From assembly GCA_004794655.1 (NCBI GenBank), contig SMMW01000125.1, positions 1,201,501-1,265,500 on the forward strand: a stretch of DNA of 64,000 nt, read 5' to 3'. Under the pieces are notes generated by a model. It saw nothing but the letters and a program-made list of their open reading frames with translations. It made no database searches and had not been told where the DNA came from. The translations under genes and the position numbers were made by a program. The DNA is from Marisa cornuarietis. Lineage: Eukaryota; Mollusca; Gastropoda; Architaenioglossa; Ampullariidae. Below, in pieces: positions 1-10,194 of this stretch; position 1 is the stretch's first letter, and each line of letters starts with the position of its first letter.

Positions 1-1818
1 CCCACCGTTTGTTGGGATGTCTCTAGTTTCAGTTTCCGTAATTATATGTTTATATATGAATGAATTGTTAGTCGATTGCCAAAGCCCTATAACCTGGAGG
101 ACCACTGGACCACTCTTAGTCTGATCTCTACCTCTTGATCTTTCCGACATGGGTGACTTTGCCAGGAGCTAGTGCTCCCGTTGGTATAGTTGTAAGGGTC
201 TTTGAGACATGCAAGCCCCCTGACCGCAGCAAAGTGGTGTCCAACAGAGGGAAAAAAATGTGCACACCAAGACCTACAGTATACATATATGCACACCAAA
301 ATGTACAATAGATACATATGCGCACCAAACACTTCAATATCTACATGTGCACAGCAAACCTAAAGAATATTCTTACGGAGCCACACATATTTAAAACAAA
401 GACAAAACTATTTTTACTGAAAAAAGCTCTTTTACTGTAAAAAATAACTATATGTATAAACAAATCTTTGAATTTTCCAGTTAATAACATACAAATTTAA
501 ATCCCTTTCTAGAAGCTGACTTTCATGACATGCATACCCATTTCCCAGTTGATACCCTCTTAAGGTCTGCAGTGTTGAACCACTGACAGGAACAGTGTCC
601 GCTTTCACAAAGAATCATATGACTTCAATCTTTTGATCCATGATGAGAGGCCTTCAGTGCTACAACATTCCATAATCAGGGTCAACACACACTCAATTGG
701 CAATAATAGGTGAGTGCTGTGGTCATACAACACAATATAATCACAAAATGAAGTTCCAGTAAGGAACATTTAAACCTGTACCTGAGGAAAAATAATGTGC
801 CGTGCTTAACTCTCGCTGTTGGTGGATGTTAGCCATCCAAGGTTTTCAGCCCTTTTATTTCTATCTTTCAAAGTGATGGGACATTTAACCTCCACACAGC
901 CCTTCCCACAGCACTCACAATTACCGTACATCATGACTGGCACCAAATACAGGGTAATCAGTATTTTAAACCAGTCCTGTGTTAAATATTTGAAACCCTT
1001 TGTGAACCTTCACCTGGACATCTTTATACAAAAGCTTGACTCTTGTTACAGTTTTCTGACCCCACTATGTTGTTTCTTAGTAAAAAGCAACTGGCGTACA
1101 ATTTTATTTCAATTACTGACAAGGCTGGCTGGTCTACAGATATAGGACAAACACTGTGCATGTTTAAGGCTATTATTCTTCCAGCCGTCATCTTAAACCA
1201 CTAGAAGGATTTGTGTTGGTCACAAGTTTTTGCCTCTAACAGCTTTGCTTAATCTGATGAAACAGACACATCAATATTGCTGCAATCATCATGAATAAAA
1301 TCTTCATCCTTATTAATTAATGACTGATCAAATAACAATGATAGGTCTGGTGGCAAACCTACCATTGTTTCTTTTCATTTAAAATTACTTGAATATTTAG
1401 TAATGGACAAAATTACAGAGCTAGAATGTTGTTGGTGTAATTTAGAAAAAAAAACTCATCCTGTTCTTGTTTTGTCAGAGAGTTCACTGTAACTACAAGG
1501 TGGTTGTTGTGATCAAATGTCATGTTTCATGTGCAATGGGAAAACTGGACTGATCATCTGCAATTATAATCTATTGGTTTCAGTGGAGTACTCGGACTTA
1601 CAGAGGATATACATAATGTGCTAATATTCACACAACAACTGTCGACATTTGCAGCACCAGTCTCAAAGTGTAGAAAGTTTTTGTTTAAACGTTAGTGGGA
1701 AAGTACTCTGGGATCATTCTCATACCACATCTGTGTAATCTGTAACAGCCTTTTCTTAATTATAACTTTGAAATTCTGCATAAAAATAAATTGTACCTCA
1801 CCATCAAATATGAAAGCT
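1..1818. other. Unassigned sequence, no gene recognised
   Basis: I see no coding exon with a recognisable domain here. Only short chance reading frames are present and the sequence is AT-rich. The stretch around 90-240, read on the minus strand, gives a short peptide without family resemblance that I can name. It is probably intergenic or old repeat sequence. Confidence 0.4.
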
Positions 1819-2016
1819 CTAAGAGAAGGATCTGCGAACAAGGGAATCTTGCTCTGTTCTAGCACTTAAGGCTGGTTGATCTCCATAAAGTTTAACATCA
1901 GGATTATCATCATGCTCATTATCCTCAGGGTCTGGGAGCTTGAAGTACACAGCCATGTTGTGCATTATTATAATAATTATGCATGTCATGATGATGACCA
2001 CAGCTTTGGACTGTAG
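1819..2016 (-). pseudogene. PIF/Harbinger (HARBI1-like) transposase, C-terminal exon
   Basis: The minus-strand reading frame contains a helix ending in MHNMAVYFKLPDPED followed by an acidic tail and a stop. This is the layout of the HARBI1/PIF-Harbinger transposase C-terminus, where a conserved 'LHN' precedes an acidic DPED-like stretch. A splice acceptor (ctgcag on the minus strand) lies just upstream at about 2017. The catalytic part of the same transposase lies on the same strand at 7946-8360, on the far side of the LINE inserted at 2434-7830. The two pieces therefore appear to be one Harbinger relic split by the LINE. An intervening block of the DDE domain was not found, so the copy looks dead. 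Confidence 0.6.
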
Positions 2017-2419
2017 CTGCAGATAGGCAAAAATAAATCAGCTGTTATATGCTTTGCATATTTATAAAATGACATGGGCACGCAACAACTAAAGTGGCTA
2101 AACCTAGCAACTGACAGCCACCAATATCAAAACTGAACAGCATACATGAGATAACGCTTACATGTAAATACAGAAATAGATAAGTTATATATTTCTTTCT
2201 GGGCAACATGGCTTGAAGGTGTGAATGTATAATACATACACAAGCTTTAGTGAAGAGACACATTGGTATGCAAAATATGTGCAGACTTGCAAACATGTTC
2301 ATTACTTTCTGCTCTTTGCTATTTGTGTAAAATAAAATAGATGTATTAATTTATTAACATGTTAGACACTAACTTGAAATGATACAAAACATAGGGTAAT
2401 TATAATAACTCTCTCCCTT
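2017..2419. other. Unassigned flank between Harbinger relic and LINE
   Basis: AT-rich sequence with no recognisable exon. It would be intron or interior of the Harbinger relic before the LINE landed. Confidence 0.35.
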
Positions 2420-2433
2420 TAAGTGGACACAGC
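2420..2433 (+). repeat. LINE target-site duplication, left copy
   Basis: The 14-mer taagtggacacagc occurs here and again, identical, at 7831-7844. The two copies exactly flank the LINE. A perfect 14-bp duplication is typical of APE-type non-LTR insertion and points to a fairly recent event. Confidence 0.9.
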
Positions 2434-2603
2434 GGGGTGAACACGGTTCATAGCAGCTGTTCGGACGTCTTTTGAAGCGCTCCCTTGTTACAGCGATTAA
2501 TTGCAGTTATTTTGTGTTTAATCGATCAGCCTAAAGCTAAGTTCTTGCTTTTCTGATAAAGCAAAGTGTACAGATTCTTGTGGTTAAAAAATTGTGATCC
2601 TAT

Positions 2604-3591
2604 GTGACCATGCCAGTTCACATTTTGTGGTTTCGTACTTCGTGCGGACTCTTCCTGACTACATTTATTCAGTTCATGGTCAAGCGTGCGCAGTATGCAC
2701 TCTGTATGAGATTTCGAAGGATTACAGTTCGCAACAAATTTGATGTTGTGGTGTTTGTTTTCGTGGCCTCGTACCTTCTATGTTGCGAAGATATAGAAAG
2801 TAATCCAGGACCCACCGATAATACTGACGAAACGGAGCGTCCTTGTGATAAAGATATACAACAAATGTTGACCGAGATGTTTGAACATCAGCAAGAAAAG
2901 ATTCACGCTGGTTTTGAATCCGTGAAACTGCAGTTAACATCTGTACCGGAAGCTCTTAACGGGCGAGGAACAGATATTGTCGAGCTGCGTGCCAGAGTTA
3001 CGTGCTTGGAGGATGACTTATGTGGAGTGAGGGAAGAATGTCAGGAAACAACGAGTTTACTCACAGACATGGAAGGCAGATTACAAGGGTACATACAAGT
3101 GGGAGACGATAAGATAGACAAGCTAGAGGCACTTTCGAGGAGGGACAATCTCAAGTTCTTTGGAATTCCAGAATCTGAAAACGAGACCTTCAGTGCATGC
3201 GCCCAAAAGGTGGTAGATGTACTTCAGGACACCGTCCCTAATAAGGTGTGGTCTGTGTCAGATATCGTTCGTGCCCACCGTTTAGGTCCCAGACAATACG
3301 ACTGTACCAGCAAGCCTCGCCCTATGATCGCCAAATTTCTCCGCTGGTCCGATAAAATGCATGTGTTAGAGCAAGGCAGACCCAAATTACGTGAAATGAG
3401 AATCAAAAATAGCTCGTGACCTCACGACTCGACAACAACAAGTGTTAAAGGACCATCGCAGTCAGGGACTATATGCATATTATAGAGGTGACAGATTAAT
3501 TGTAGAAGGGCCTACACGTCACCACGACAACACGGAACTACACGCTAGTGAACCAGCAGCAATTAAGGGACAATCCACACAGCACGGATAG
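2604..3591 (+). CDS. LINE ORF1 protein (2A, coiled coil, RRM-like), frameshifted
   Basis: This is the nucleic-acid-binding ORF1 protein of the LINE. Residues 46-61 are hydrophobic (VVVFVFVASYLL) and lead directly into the 2A motif at residues 63-70. Residues of about 85-175 look like a coiled coil rich in E, L, K and Q. From about residue 178 an L1-ORF1p/RRM-like block begins (RRDNLKFFGIPES), continuing to AHRLGP and the RPRPMIAKF segment. The frame closes at TGA 3417-3419, but the next frame (3421-3591) continues with LTTRQQQVLKDH and YYRGDRLIVEG, the usual end of the ORF1p C-terminal domain. One extra A in the run at about 3403-3408 explains the break. The protein is probably non-functional in this copy unless the A-run is an assembly error. 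Confidence 0.8.
2787..2813 (+). other. 2A ribosome-skipping motif (EDIESNPGP)
   Basis: The codons read E-D-I-E-S-N-P-G-P, matching the 2A consensus D-x-E-x-N-P-G-P. It follows a hydrophobic segment, as in other 2A sequences. In known 2As the ribosome fails to form the Gly-Pro bond, releasing the upstream peptide and continuing translation. Here it would release about 69 N-terminal residues from ORF1p. In some sea-urchin 2As the upstream hydrophobic region doubles as a signal sequence; whether this one does is unknown. Confidence 0.85.
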
Positions 3592-4216
3592 CCGTACTCA
3601 CCAAACAGGGGGAACCCCCTCTTCAACCCAGCGGCCAGCAAAAACCTTCGCTGCAGTAGTTGGTCAGTCAACAGAGAATGACTCTGATAGGTTAGACGAC
3701 GTCATCACTCACTCCAGCTCGGGGACCCCAACCACCGACTACGACAAAGGCGAGTGCCCACCTGACAGCTACGTGCGAGGCTCGCCCCCGCGCCCCGCAC
3801 AGGCTTGTCACGATCGAGTATCCACGCACGGATTACCCGTGCAGACCAGCCATGGAGAAACCAACTCTGGAGGAACCGGCGGCTATACACCTACATGCGG
3901 GGTTACCCCAACCGTAGACAGAGCGGCGCCAAGTGCGGCAAATGGACCTAAGAGCAGAAAAGTTGGCCTTGACCGCGGCGTTCGACCGCCGGGCAGTGCT
4001 GGGGGACCCGGTCGGCCTGCAGCCCGACTGCGACGGCAGCAACCTCAATGTGACATGTCGGTCAATGCCAAACAACAGCAGCTGCCAGCAGCCTGGACCA
4101 GACAATCGCCACAATCATCTAGTGCTAGCGAGAAAAGTAAACCCAAGTCCAACAGACGTAACGGGGAACGCACAGGAACAGGAACCCCTACCACGAGATG
4201 AGGCTCAGGCCCGGCC
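3592..4216 (+). other. LINE inter-ORF region, low-complexity reading frames
   Basis: Two overlapping open frames (3548-4201 and 3933-4232) give P/S/T/G/R/Q-rich peptides with no domain I recognise, apart from TFAAVV early in the first. The second overlaps the start of ORF2. This is either the disordered end of ORF1 reached by another frameshift or a poorly conserved spacer. Confidence 0.5.
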
Positions 4217-5353
4217 ATGTGTGATACAGTAATAACTGGGTCACTACTTGATAATACCATGGCTAGTCATTCTGTAACTTTTAACAAGCCACCGGAGAGA
4301 CGCGTGAGTTTCCTTACTTATAATGTAGAAGGCATTATGCGTATTTTTGAGCCTGATATGAGTCCTTACATTTCTAAATTCGATTTAGCACTTCTGGTTG
4401 AAACGTTTTCAGTAGCGTTGCCAACTTCTAGTTTCCGATATCACGACGCATACATAGCTCCCGGCATAAAGCTGTCACCTACTAATAACGCGCGGCTCTC
4501 TGGCGGTGTTGTATTTCTTGTCAGAAAGGAACTAAGAACCTACGTTGAACAAATTAGTACTGAATATGATAATATAGTCGTACTTAAAATATCTAGACAC
4601 CTTTTCGGTGTACCTAGAGATATCATGGTGTTAGGTGTTTACTTGCCACCTATTGATTCTCCTTACTATAATGACACAGAAATCACTAATGGAGTGTCCC
4701 TGTTAGAAATGTGCCTGCTTGATTTATTTGAACGTTTTGGTGACCATTTTCTGATCATACTTGGAGACTTTAATGCAAGGGTAGGAAAAGAATGTCCTGA
4801 TGGGGATTGCCTCCCTTGTGATGAAATAGATGAAATCTTTGATAACAGTACTATGTCCTTTGGTAGGCGTTATTCTAAAGACGAAACTGTCAATGTGTTT
4901 GGTAGATATTTATTGAGTATTTGCGAACAGTTTAACCTGTCGATCTTAAACGGTTCTCTTAACGGGGACTCTTGTGGAGAATTTACCTACATATCAGCCA
5001 CTGGCTGTAGTGTCATTGACTATTGTATTGTTTCAAGTGAACTCCAAAATCTCTGCTTATCTCTTAAAGTGGTTAGTAGATATGAATCAAAACACATGCC
5101 AGTTGAAATGATGATGTGCGCGTCTTGCAAAGTACACGTGCCTTCCTATGCAGTTCCTTGTAGTTATAGAATCACAAAGTATATTTCAGATGAAAATAGA
5201 CGTGAAGAGTTTCTTACACTTACCCAGTCAGAGTATGTTAATCAAAAGGTTAATGATGCTACTCACCTCATTGACTCGGATATTGATACAGCTATTAGCA
5301 AGTTTAACGAGGGACTTCTAATAATGGGCCGGTGCATGAAAATGTTATCATAG
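4217..5353 (+). CDS. LINE ORF2, AP endonuclease domain
   Basis: This is the N-terminal part of the ORF2 polyprotein, which nicks target DNA to prime reverse transcription. Visible exonuclease-endonuclease-phosphatase motifs in order are FLTYNVEGI near the start, LLVET, VYLPP, ILGDFNARVG, SVIDYCIVS and SKHMPVE, so the active-site Asn, Glu, Asp/Asn, Asp and His are all present. The frame ends at TAG 5351-5353. A PWFDNECKEKRKQ segment typical of the endonuclease-RT linker continues in another frame from about 5342, so a frameshift lies at about 5330-5340. A second shift lies in the A-run at about 5440-5455, before the RT frame. Confidence 0.85.
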   Translation: MCDTVITGSLLDNTMASHSVTFNKPPERRVSFLTYNVEGIMRIFEPDMSPYISKFDLALLVETFSVALPTSSFRYHDAYIAPGIKLSPTNNARLSGGVVFLVRKELRTYVEQISTEYDNIVVLKISRHLFGVPRDIMVLGVYLPPIDSPYYNDTEITNGVSLLEMCLLDLFERFGDHFLIILGDFNARVGKECPDGDCLPCDEIDEIFDNSTMSFGRRYSKDETVNVFGRYLLSICEQFNLSILNGSLNGDSCGEFTYISATGCSVIDYCIVSSELQNLCLSLKVVSRYESKHMPVEMMMCASCKVHVPSYAVPCSYRITKYISDENRREEFLTLTQSEYVNQKVNDATHLIDSDIDTAISKFNEGLLIMGRCMKMLS

Positions 5354-5510
5354 CAGGTAAAGAAAAAAGCCACCCATGGTTCGATAACGAATGTAAGGAA
5401 AAAAGGAAACAGGTGCGTCATTGCTTGCGGACGTTTAAAAGAAAAAAAAAACAGCGGTCACTAAACTCCATTATACAACAAAAAGAAAGCTCTACAAAAC
5501 GTTTATAAAA

Positions 5511-7751
5511 ATGAAGAAAGAAAAATATAAAAATAGTTCCATAGAAACCCTCAAGAACCACAATAAAGATACTAAAGCTTTTTGGGGGACAATTAAAAAA
5601 TTCCTCTCGAAAAAGTCAACTCTAAATAAAATTAGTAAAGACGAATGGTTCAACCATTTTTTAAAGGTGTTTAACGATCTCCCGGGTGTAGACCAGGATA
5701 AAGACCTACAGCCTGATCTCGTTACCCATGATCGTGATTTGTCGGTTTTATTTGTTAACGATGGGGTTGAGGAGGACGAAGATGATAGTTCACTCTTAGA
5801 GCTTGACTCGGACATTTTAACAAGTGAAATCGTAGAAGCCATTAATGCCATGAAGAATGGTAAAGCAGCTGGGCCGGATGGATTAATAGGCGAGTTTTTT
5901 AAGAACTCGTCAGCCCTAGTAGTACCATTTTTGACAAAGTATTTTAACAAGATATTTAGTAATGGTGTGTACCCAACTTCATTGACAGAAGCTTTAATTC
6001 AACCGCTTTACAAAACGGGCGAGGTAGATAAGCCCGATAACTACAGAGGAATTTCACTTTTAAATATTTGCAGCAAGATTTATAGTTACATTCTAAATAA
6101 AAGACTAAGTAAATGGTTAGATAAATACGAAAAAATCAACGATGTACAGGCAGGCTTTCGAAGAAATTATAGCACTGTTGACCACATTTTTACCTTATTT
6201 GCGTTAGCCCAGAAGCAACTTGTTAGCCGAAAGAAACTGTATGTGGCATTTATTGACTTTCAAAAAGCATTTGACTCAGTTATACGGGAAAAACTCTGGA
6301 GAATACTGAATAAGAACAAGTTGAGAGGAAGAATGTATAACGCTATTAAAGGAATGTATAATAGCGTCAAAGCTAAGGTAAAAGTAGGAGGTGATGTAAC
6401 AGAATCTTTTCTATGTCCCAGGGGCTTCAAGCAGGGTGAAATTTGTAGCCCTGTTTTATTTTCACTGTTTATTAATGAGTTAGCAAAAGATGTAATTGAC
6501 AGGGGTAAACATGGAATACAGCTAAATCCAGATATCTTAGAAATATTTATTTTGCTTTTTGCAGATGACGTGGCATTAATTTCGGATACTGTTACTGGTC
6601 TGCAGAACCAGCTTAATGTTCTAAGAGATACATCATGTAAATTAGGTTTAGTAGTTAATTTAGATAAGTCTAACATTGTAGTATTTAGAAATGGCGGTTT
6701 CATTTCCTCCCATGAGAAATGGGTATTTGGAGTCCAAAATATATCAGTTTTATACATGTATAAATATTTGGGTATCTACATGTCCACCCGTTTGTCCTTT
6801 TCACATGCTTTAAATGATATGGCTAGTCGAGCCAAAAAGGGTGTAGTTGGAATCCTTAGGGCGTTATGGTCTATTGGTGAACATGCTCCTGATGTTTTCT
6901 TAAAACTGTTTGACTGTCAGATTCTTCTTATGATGACGTATGCAGCAGAGGTATGGGGAGTTGTTGCCAATCTCAAATCAGTAGAAACAGTCCACACTTT
7001 CGCTTCAAAAAGATTTCTGGGAGTCCCACTACAAACCCCTAATGCCCTAGTTTATGGAGAAACATCAAGATACCCCTTACATGTGACTGTATCTGTAAAA
7101 AGTATTAAATATTTGCTACATATTTTGAGCATGTCTCCAAGCAGACTACCACATAAAGCCTACAATATGTTGTTAAACATACATGACCAAAACAAGATAA
7201 CTTGGGCCTCTTCTATATGTTTTTTGTTGTATCGCTATGGCTTCGGGCATGTCTGGCAAAACCAAAGCGTTGGAGACCCTGAACTATTTGTTACAATTTT
7301 TAAGAGGAGACTCCAAGACTGTTACCAACAAGAATGGCATTTTACCATATCTTCCAACGAACGGTATCATTTCTATAATTCATTCAGATCTTCTTTTAAT
7401 GATAGTCATCATCTGTACTACCTAAGAAATGCCAACATTAGAAGTGCTTTCATCAGATTTAGAACAGGTGTTTCTTCAATAAAAGTTCATACCTTTAGGC
7501 ACACACGCAATACGTTATCTTCTGACTACAACTGTCCATTTTGAACAGATATGGAGGAAACTGTACTTCATTTCATGTTTATGTGTCCAAGGTATGCTGT
7601 TTTTCGAGAGAATTATATACCTTCAAAATTTTATAGAAATCCTTCAATGTTTAAGTTAACATTGCTACTTAGCAGCAGTAGTAGGAAGATAATATGTAAC
7701 ACTGCACTTTACATCTTAAAGGCATTAGAATCCCGAAACGATGCTCTGTAA
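5511..7751 (+). CDS. LINE ORF2, reverse transcriptase and C-terminal Cys/His motif
   Basis: RT motifs occur in order: NGKAAGPDGL, NYRGISLLNICSKIY, VQAGFRRNYST, AFIDFQKAFDSV (first catalytic Asp), GFKQGEICSPVLF, LLFADDVALIS (the catalytic DD) and VVNLDKSNIVVF. After the thumb region the frame reaches NCPF followed by TGA at 7542-7544, then continues in the same frame with HFMFMCP to 7751. The stop stands where the second Cys of the usual CxxC...H...C motif is expected, so a single nonsense change cuts off the nucleic-acid-binding tail. This is the C-terminal part of the same ORF2 as 4217-5353. Confidence 0.85.
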
Positions 7752-7830
7752 CTCCAGATGTGCAAAGTCATCATGTCACCTACCTGTTAAGGGCCGATGG
7801 CCTAAACAATAAAGTTTGTCTTGTCTTGTC

Positions 7831-7844
7831 TAAGTGGACACAGC
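7831..7844 (+). repeat. LINE target-site duplication, right copy
   Basis: Identical to 2420-2433 and directly follows the ttgtcttgtc 3' tail of the LINE. Confidence 0.9.
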
Positions 7845-7924
7845 ATTCAAATATAATGTAAAAACATTGTTTCCAAAACTTATGGCTCCAATATAATTTA
7901 GCATGACATACCTTAATGTTTCTT

Positions 7925-8360
7925 TGAGGCAAGGAAAGTATTTTTTCAGCACACCTTTGCAGTGTCCAATTGTTTGCTGAGTTGAATACAAGTTTCTGTT
8001 ATATATTCACCGTGCAGCATCATTGTTGGTGCCTGTATTTTTATTTGGGTGCCATCTATGCACCCAAACACATTTAGAAATTTGGATTTCTGCTTGTCTG
8101 CATATCTTTCTGCCTCGGCAATTTTGCCCACCTAATTAGTCGATTTTTTAGAGCCTTAGAAACACGGTGAATTATTCGAGAAACCGTCGACTTATGTGTG
8201 CTAATCGTACCTCCTGCAACTATTTGAAAACATCCCGATGCATAGAGTCGAAACCTTTCAAACAATTCAGTCATCGAAAACATCGAGATGGTTATAGTCG
8301 TGTCTCACGGCTCGATTTCGCCGTACATTTTATTGTAGTTCACGATAACGATTTTGAGCC
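7925..8360 (-). pseudogene. PIF/Harbinger (HARBI1-like) transposase, N-terminal and DDE part
   Basis: On the minus strand, the frame at 8074-8283 reads LFERFRLYASGCFQIV and HKSTVSRIIHRVSKAL, the helix-turn-helix-like region of Harbinger transposases. The frame at 7946-8131 continues with FLNVFGCIDGTQIKIQAP, which holds the first catalytic Asp of the DDE_Tnp_4 domain. The two frames overlap and switch near 8125-8135, so there is a frameshift. Immediately upstream (about 8308) an in-frame TGA interrupts the N-terminal extension. The piece ends before the 5.4 kb LINE, and the C-terminal exon lies beyond it at 1819-2016. HARBI1-type genes can be domesticated, but the frame damage argues for a dead transposon. 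Confidence 0.7.
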
Positions 8361-8649
8361 ATAAAAGCCATTTTGAAAAGGGAAATAACTTTCACCTACA
8401 AAAGAAAAAGGTTTCACATCATCGTCCTACATTTTTTCTCCAAAACTTATTAACGATACTGACTTGCTACAGACGCTCATAGGTTAGTCACTTGCTAGTC
8501 TGTTGTTACGCCTACCCCCTGGTTGGACTAAAGTTACGCCCGAGCTACGGACTAAACTTCGCTTAGTCGGGAGCAATGCAACTGTCGTAAAATTAGTCTG
8601 GTACTATACCCTTGCTACGTCCGGACTAAGGCTTTACGCCCGAGCAATG
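8361..8649. other. Unassigned spacer with an internal short repeat
   Basis: No gene seen. The motif tacgcccgagc recurs at about 8534-8545 and 8635-8645, each followed shortly by gactaa-type or aatgcaactg sequence. This suggests part of a small repeat or non-autonomous element of unknown type. Confidence 0.35.
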
Positions 8650-9275
8650 CAACTGGCCCCAGGTCCTGTACAGGACGACCAGTCCAGTCTTTGACGTTCG
8701 CAAGTCAGTTCTTTCTCTGACCACCGCGGCGTCGACTACACTACAAGGTGCCTTGAAGGATAGTCTTCGTTAAGGTGTCATGCCGGGTCACATGACCAAA
8801 GAAGACCAGCTTACGTCGCTTGACTGTTGATAGTAGAGGTTCCTGGTGTCCTACGAGTGTGGCAATCTTGTTTCTTACAAAGTCGTTGGTTTTATGTTCT
8901 TTGTATGAGATCCGGAGCAGCCTCCTCAGACACTTGTTGTAGAATGCCTGGATTATCCTTTCTGTTTCGGCGAGTCCACGTGTCGCATCCGTAGAGCAGG
9001 ATCGGCACTACCAGGGATTTGTACAGCCTGTACTTGGTAGTGAACCTTATCTTGTGGCTATGCCAGATACTATCTAGCCTGGCCATTGCTGCTGTTGCTG
9101 TTGCGATCCTGATGCGGATATCTTGCGTGGAGCTGCCGTCCTTGGAGAGAGTGGCTCCCAAGTACTTGAAGCTGCTGACCTCTTCGAGCTGAACCCCGTT
9201 CATATAGATCTCTGCTTTGCCGTTGTCATTGATCATAACTTTGCTCTTTTCAGTGCTGGTCCATTCCATATGCAT
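8650..9275 (-). mobile_element. RTE-like LINE fragment, C-terminal part of reverse transcriptase
   Basis: The minus strand reads STEKSKVMIND, SSFKYLGATLSKDG, IRIRIATATAAMARLDSIW and LYKSLVVPILLYGC, typical of the RT thumb region of RTE-type animal LINEs. After a frameshift near 8940-8950 it continues as NKCLRRLLRISYKEHKTND and RRKLVFFGHVTRHD, ending at about 8650-8760 with a degraded C-terminus containing a stop. It is 5'-truncated and lacks the catalytic RT core. No target duplication was recognised. Confidence 0.75.
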
Positions 9276-9580
9276 TTGAGCTGTCTGTCAGTCTGTTGGT
9301 GAGGTTTATGCATCTTTCCTGATGATACATTTATTTATAAAAAAATTAATTTAAATACTAACAGAAGGCATAAGAATTCATTTTTCTAAGTTTCGTGTCT
9401 TTTATGGCATTTACAAGTTCAATGAATGTAACTTTCAGGGGGAGTTATGCACTGGGACAGGAGAGATATGGAAGAAATGACTCCCCTGAGTCTTTGAAGG
9501 TCTTCATACAGAGTATAAACTCAAGCTTTACTCAAGAGACAGTCACCTGACAGGAAGATTCAACCACTAAAGATGCTACT
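9276..9580. other. Unassigned spacer
   Basis: No exon or repeat recognised in this 305-bp stretch between a LINE fragment and a transposase-like fragment. Confidence 0.3.
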
Positions 9581-10190
9581 GTGGATTTTGCAAAGATGGA
9601 CATGACTGAAGACGGCCAAATGATTGTGGCCATTTGTAGCCCACTGATTTGCAGTGTGCATCGCACCTTAAAACACAGTGGGGAAATAGTGTTCATAGAT
9701 TCTACAGGAAATATAGAACACACTGTTGTTCGTGTGTTTCTTCTGGTAACTCACAGCTGTTTGGGTGGATTACCACTTGGTGTGACAATCACATCCAGTG
9801 AATCCACAAGCACCATTACAGCAAACCTAAAGTTGCTCTGTTCTGTAATTGGCCCCTCTGGGTTTTTTGGCAAAGGTCGTTGTTGTTGTTTATTTAGTTG
9901 GAAAGTGCTTCCACCTTGCGGTGATTTCGCACTATGGGGGGAAAGGGAGGGGGGAGGAAACCGGAGTACCCGGAGAAAACCCCCGCCGCCCAGCCCTGCG
10001 AACAGGTGTCACATACAGAGAGTGTCCCGAGACGAGATCTGAACCCTGAGCCGCTCACTGCAGTGGTGACAAGCGAGTGTTTTAACCACTACACTACCGG
10101 GGGCCCAGGTCAGAAGGGACCTCTCTTATTTATAACTGATGACTCTAGGCTTAGGGCATCTGCCTCTTGTAACTGTTATTCTAAACTAGA
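9581..10190 (+). pseudogene. Transposase-like (MULE/DDE-type) fragment interrupted by a SINE
   Basis: The frame 9581-9870 encodes HSGEIVFIDSTGN and a GGLPLGVTITSSES block. This resembles a DDE-like core found in many invertebrate transposon-derived proteins, where a 'FxDxTG' strand precedes 'G-x-PLG'. Reading breaks off at GPSGFFGK and resumes at about 10109 with KGPLLFITDDSRLRASA, exactly across the SINE at 9879-10106. Removing the SINE rejoins the sentence, so the SINE landed in an existing transposase fragment. The ends run into unrecognised sequence. Superfamily assignment (MULE-like) is tentative. Confidence 0.5.
9879..10106 (-). mobile_element. tRNA-derived SINE with ttg/caa-repeat tail
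   Basis: Read on the minus strand, the 5' end gives a tRNA-like head (ccggtagtgtagtggtta) and a B-box-like gggttcagatctc (plus-strand 10034-10046), so a pol III promoter is likely. The 3' part contains gtgcgaaatcaccgc and ggtggaagcactttcc and ends in a caacaacaac repeat. A short direct repeat aggtc (9874-9878 and 10107-10111) borders it. The same 3' sequence ends the LINE fragment at 59887-60835 and the tiny insertion at 24551-24620, so this SINE probably borrows that LINE's machinery. Confidence 0.75.
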
Positions 10191-10194
10191 TTGA

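Larger units (their letters stand above)
2434..7830 (+). mobile_element. Near full-length APE-type non-LTR retrotransposon with 2A peptide
   Basis: The element has a 5' UTR, ORF1 with a 2A motif, coiled coil and L1-ORF1p-like domain, and ORF2 with AP endonuclease and reverse transcriptase. ORF2 ends in a Cys/His motif. The 3' end is a short ttgtc repeat with no poly-A, as in CR1/L2-related clades. Perfect 14-bp target duplications flank it. Frames are broken at about 3405 (ORF1), 5330-5340 and 5440-5455 (ORF2), and by an in-frame TGA at 7542. Three of these lie at or beside A-runs or look like single-base changes, so assembly error is possible for some. The exact clade (L2, CR1, Rex1, Tx1 or other) is not settled by eye. 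2A-bearing LINEs are known from sea urchins, molluscs and other invertebrates. Confidence 0.9.

Noticed and set aside
3548..4232. Overlapping frames between LINE ORF1 and ORF2 as independent genes
   Set aside because: Low-complexity composition, inside the LINE, with no domain; more likely spacer or a frameshifted ORF1 end.
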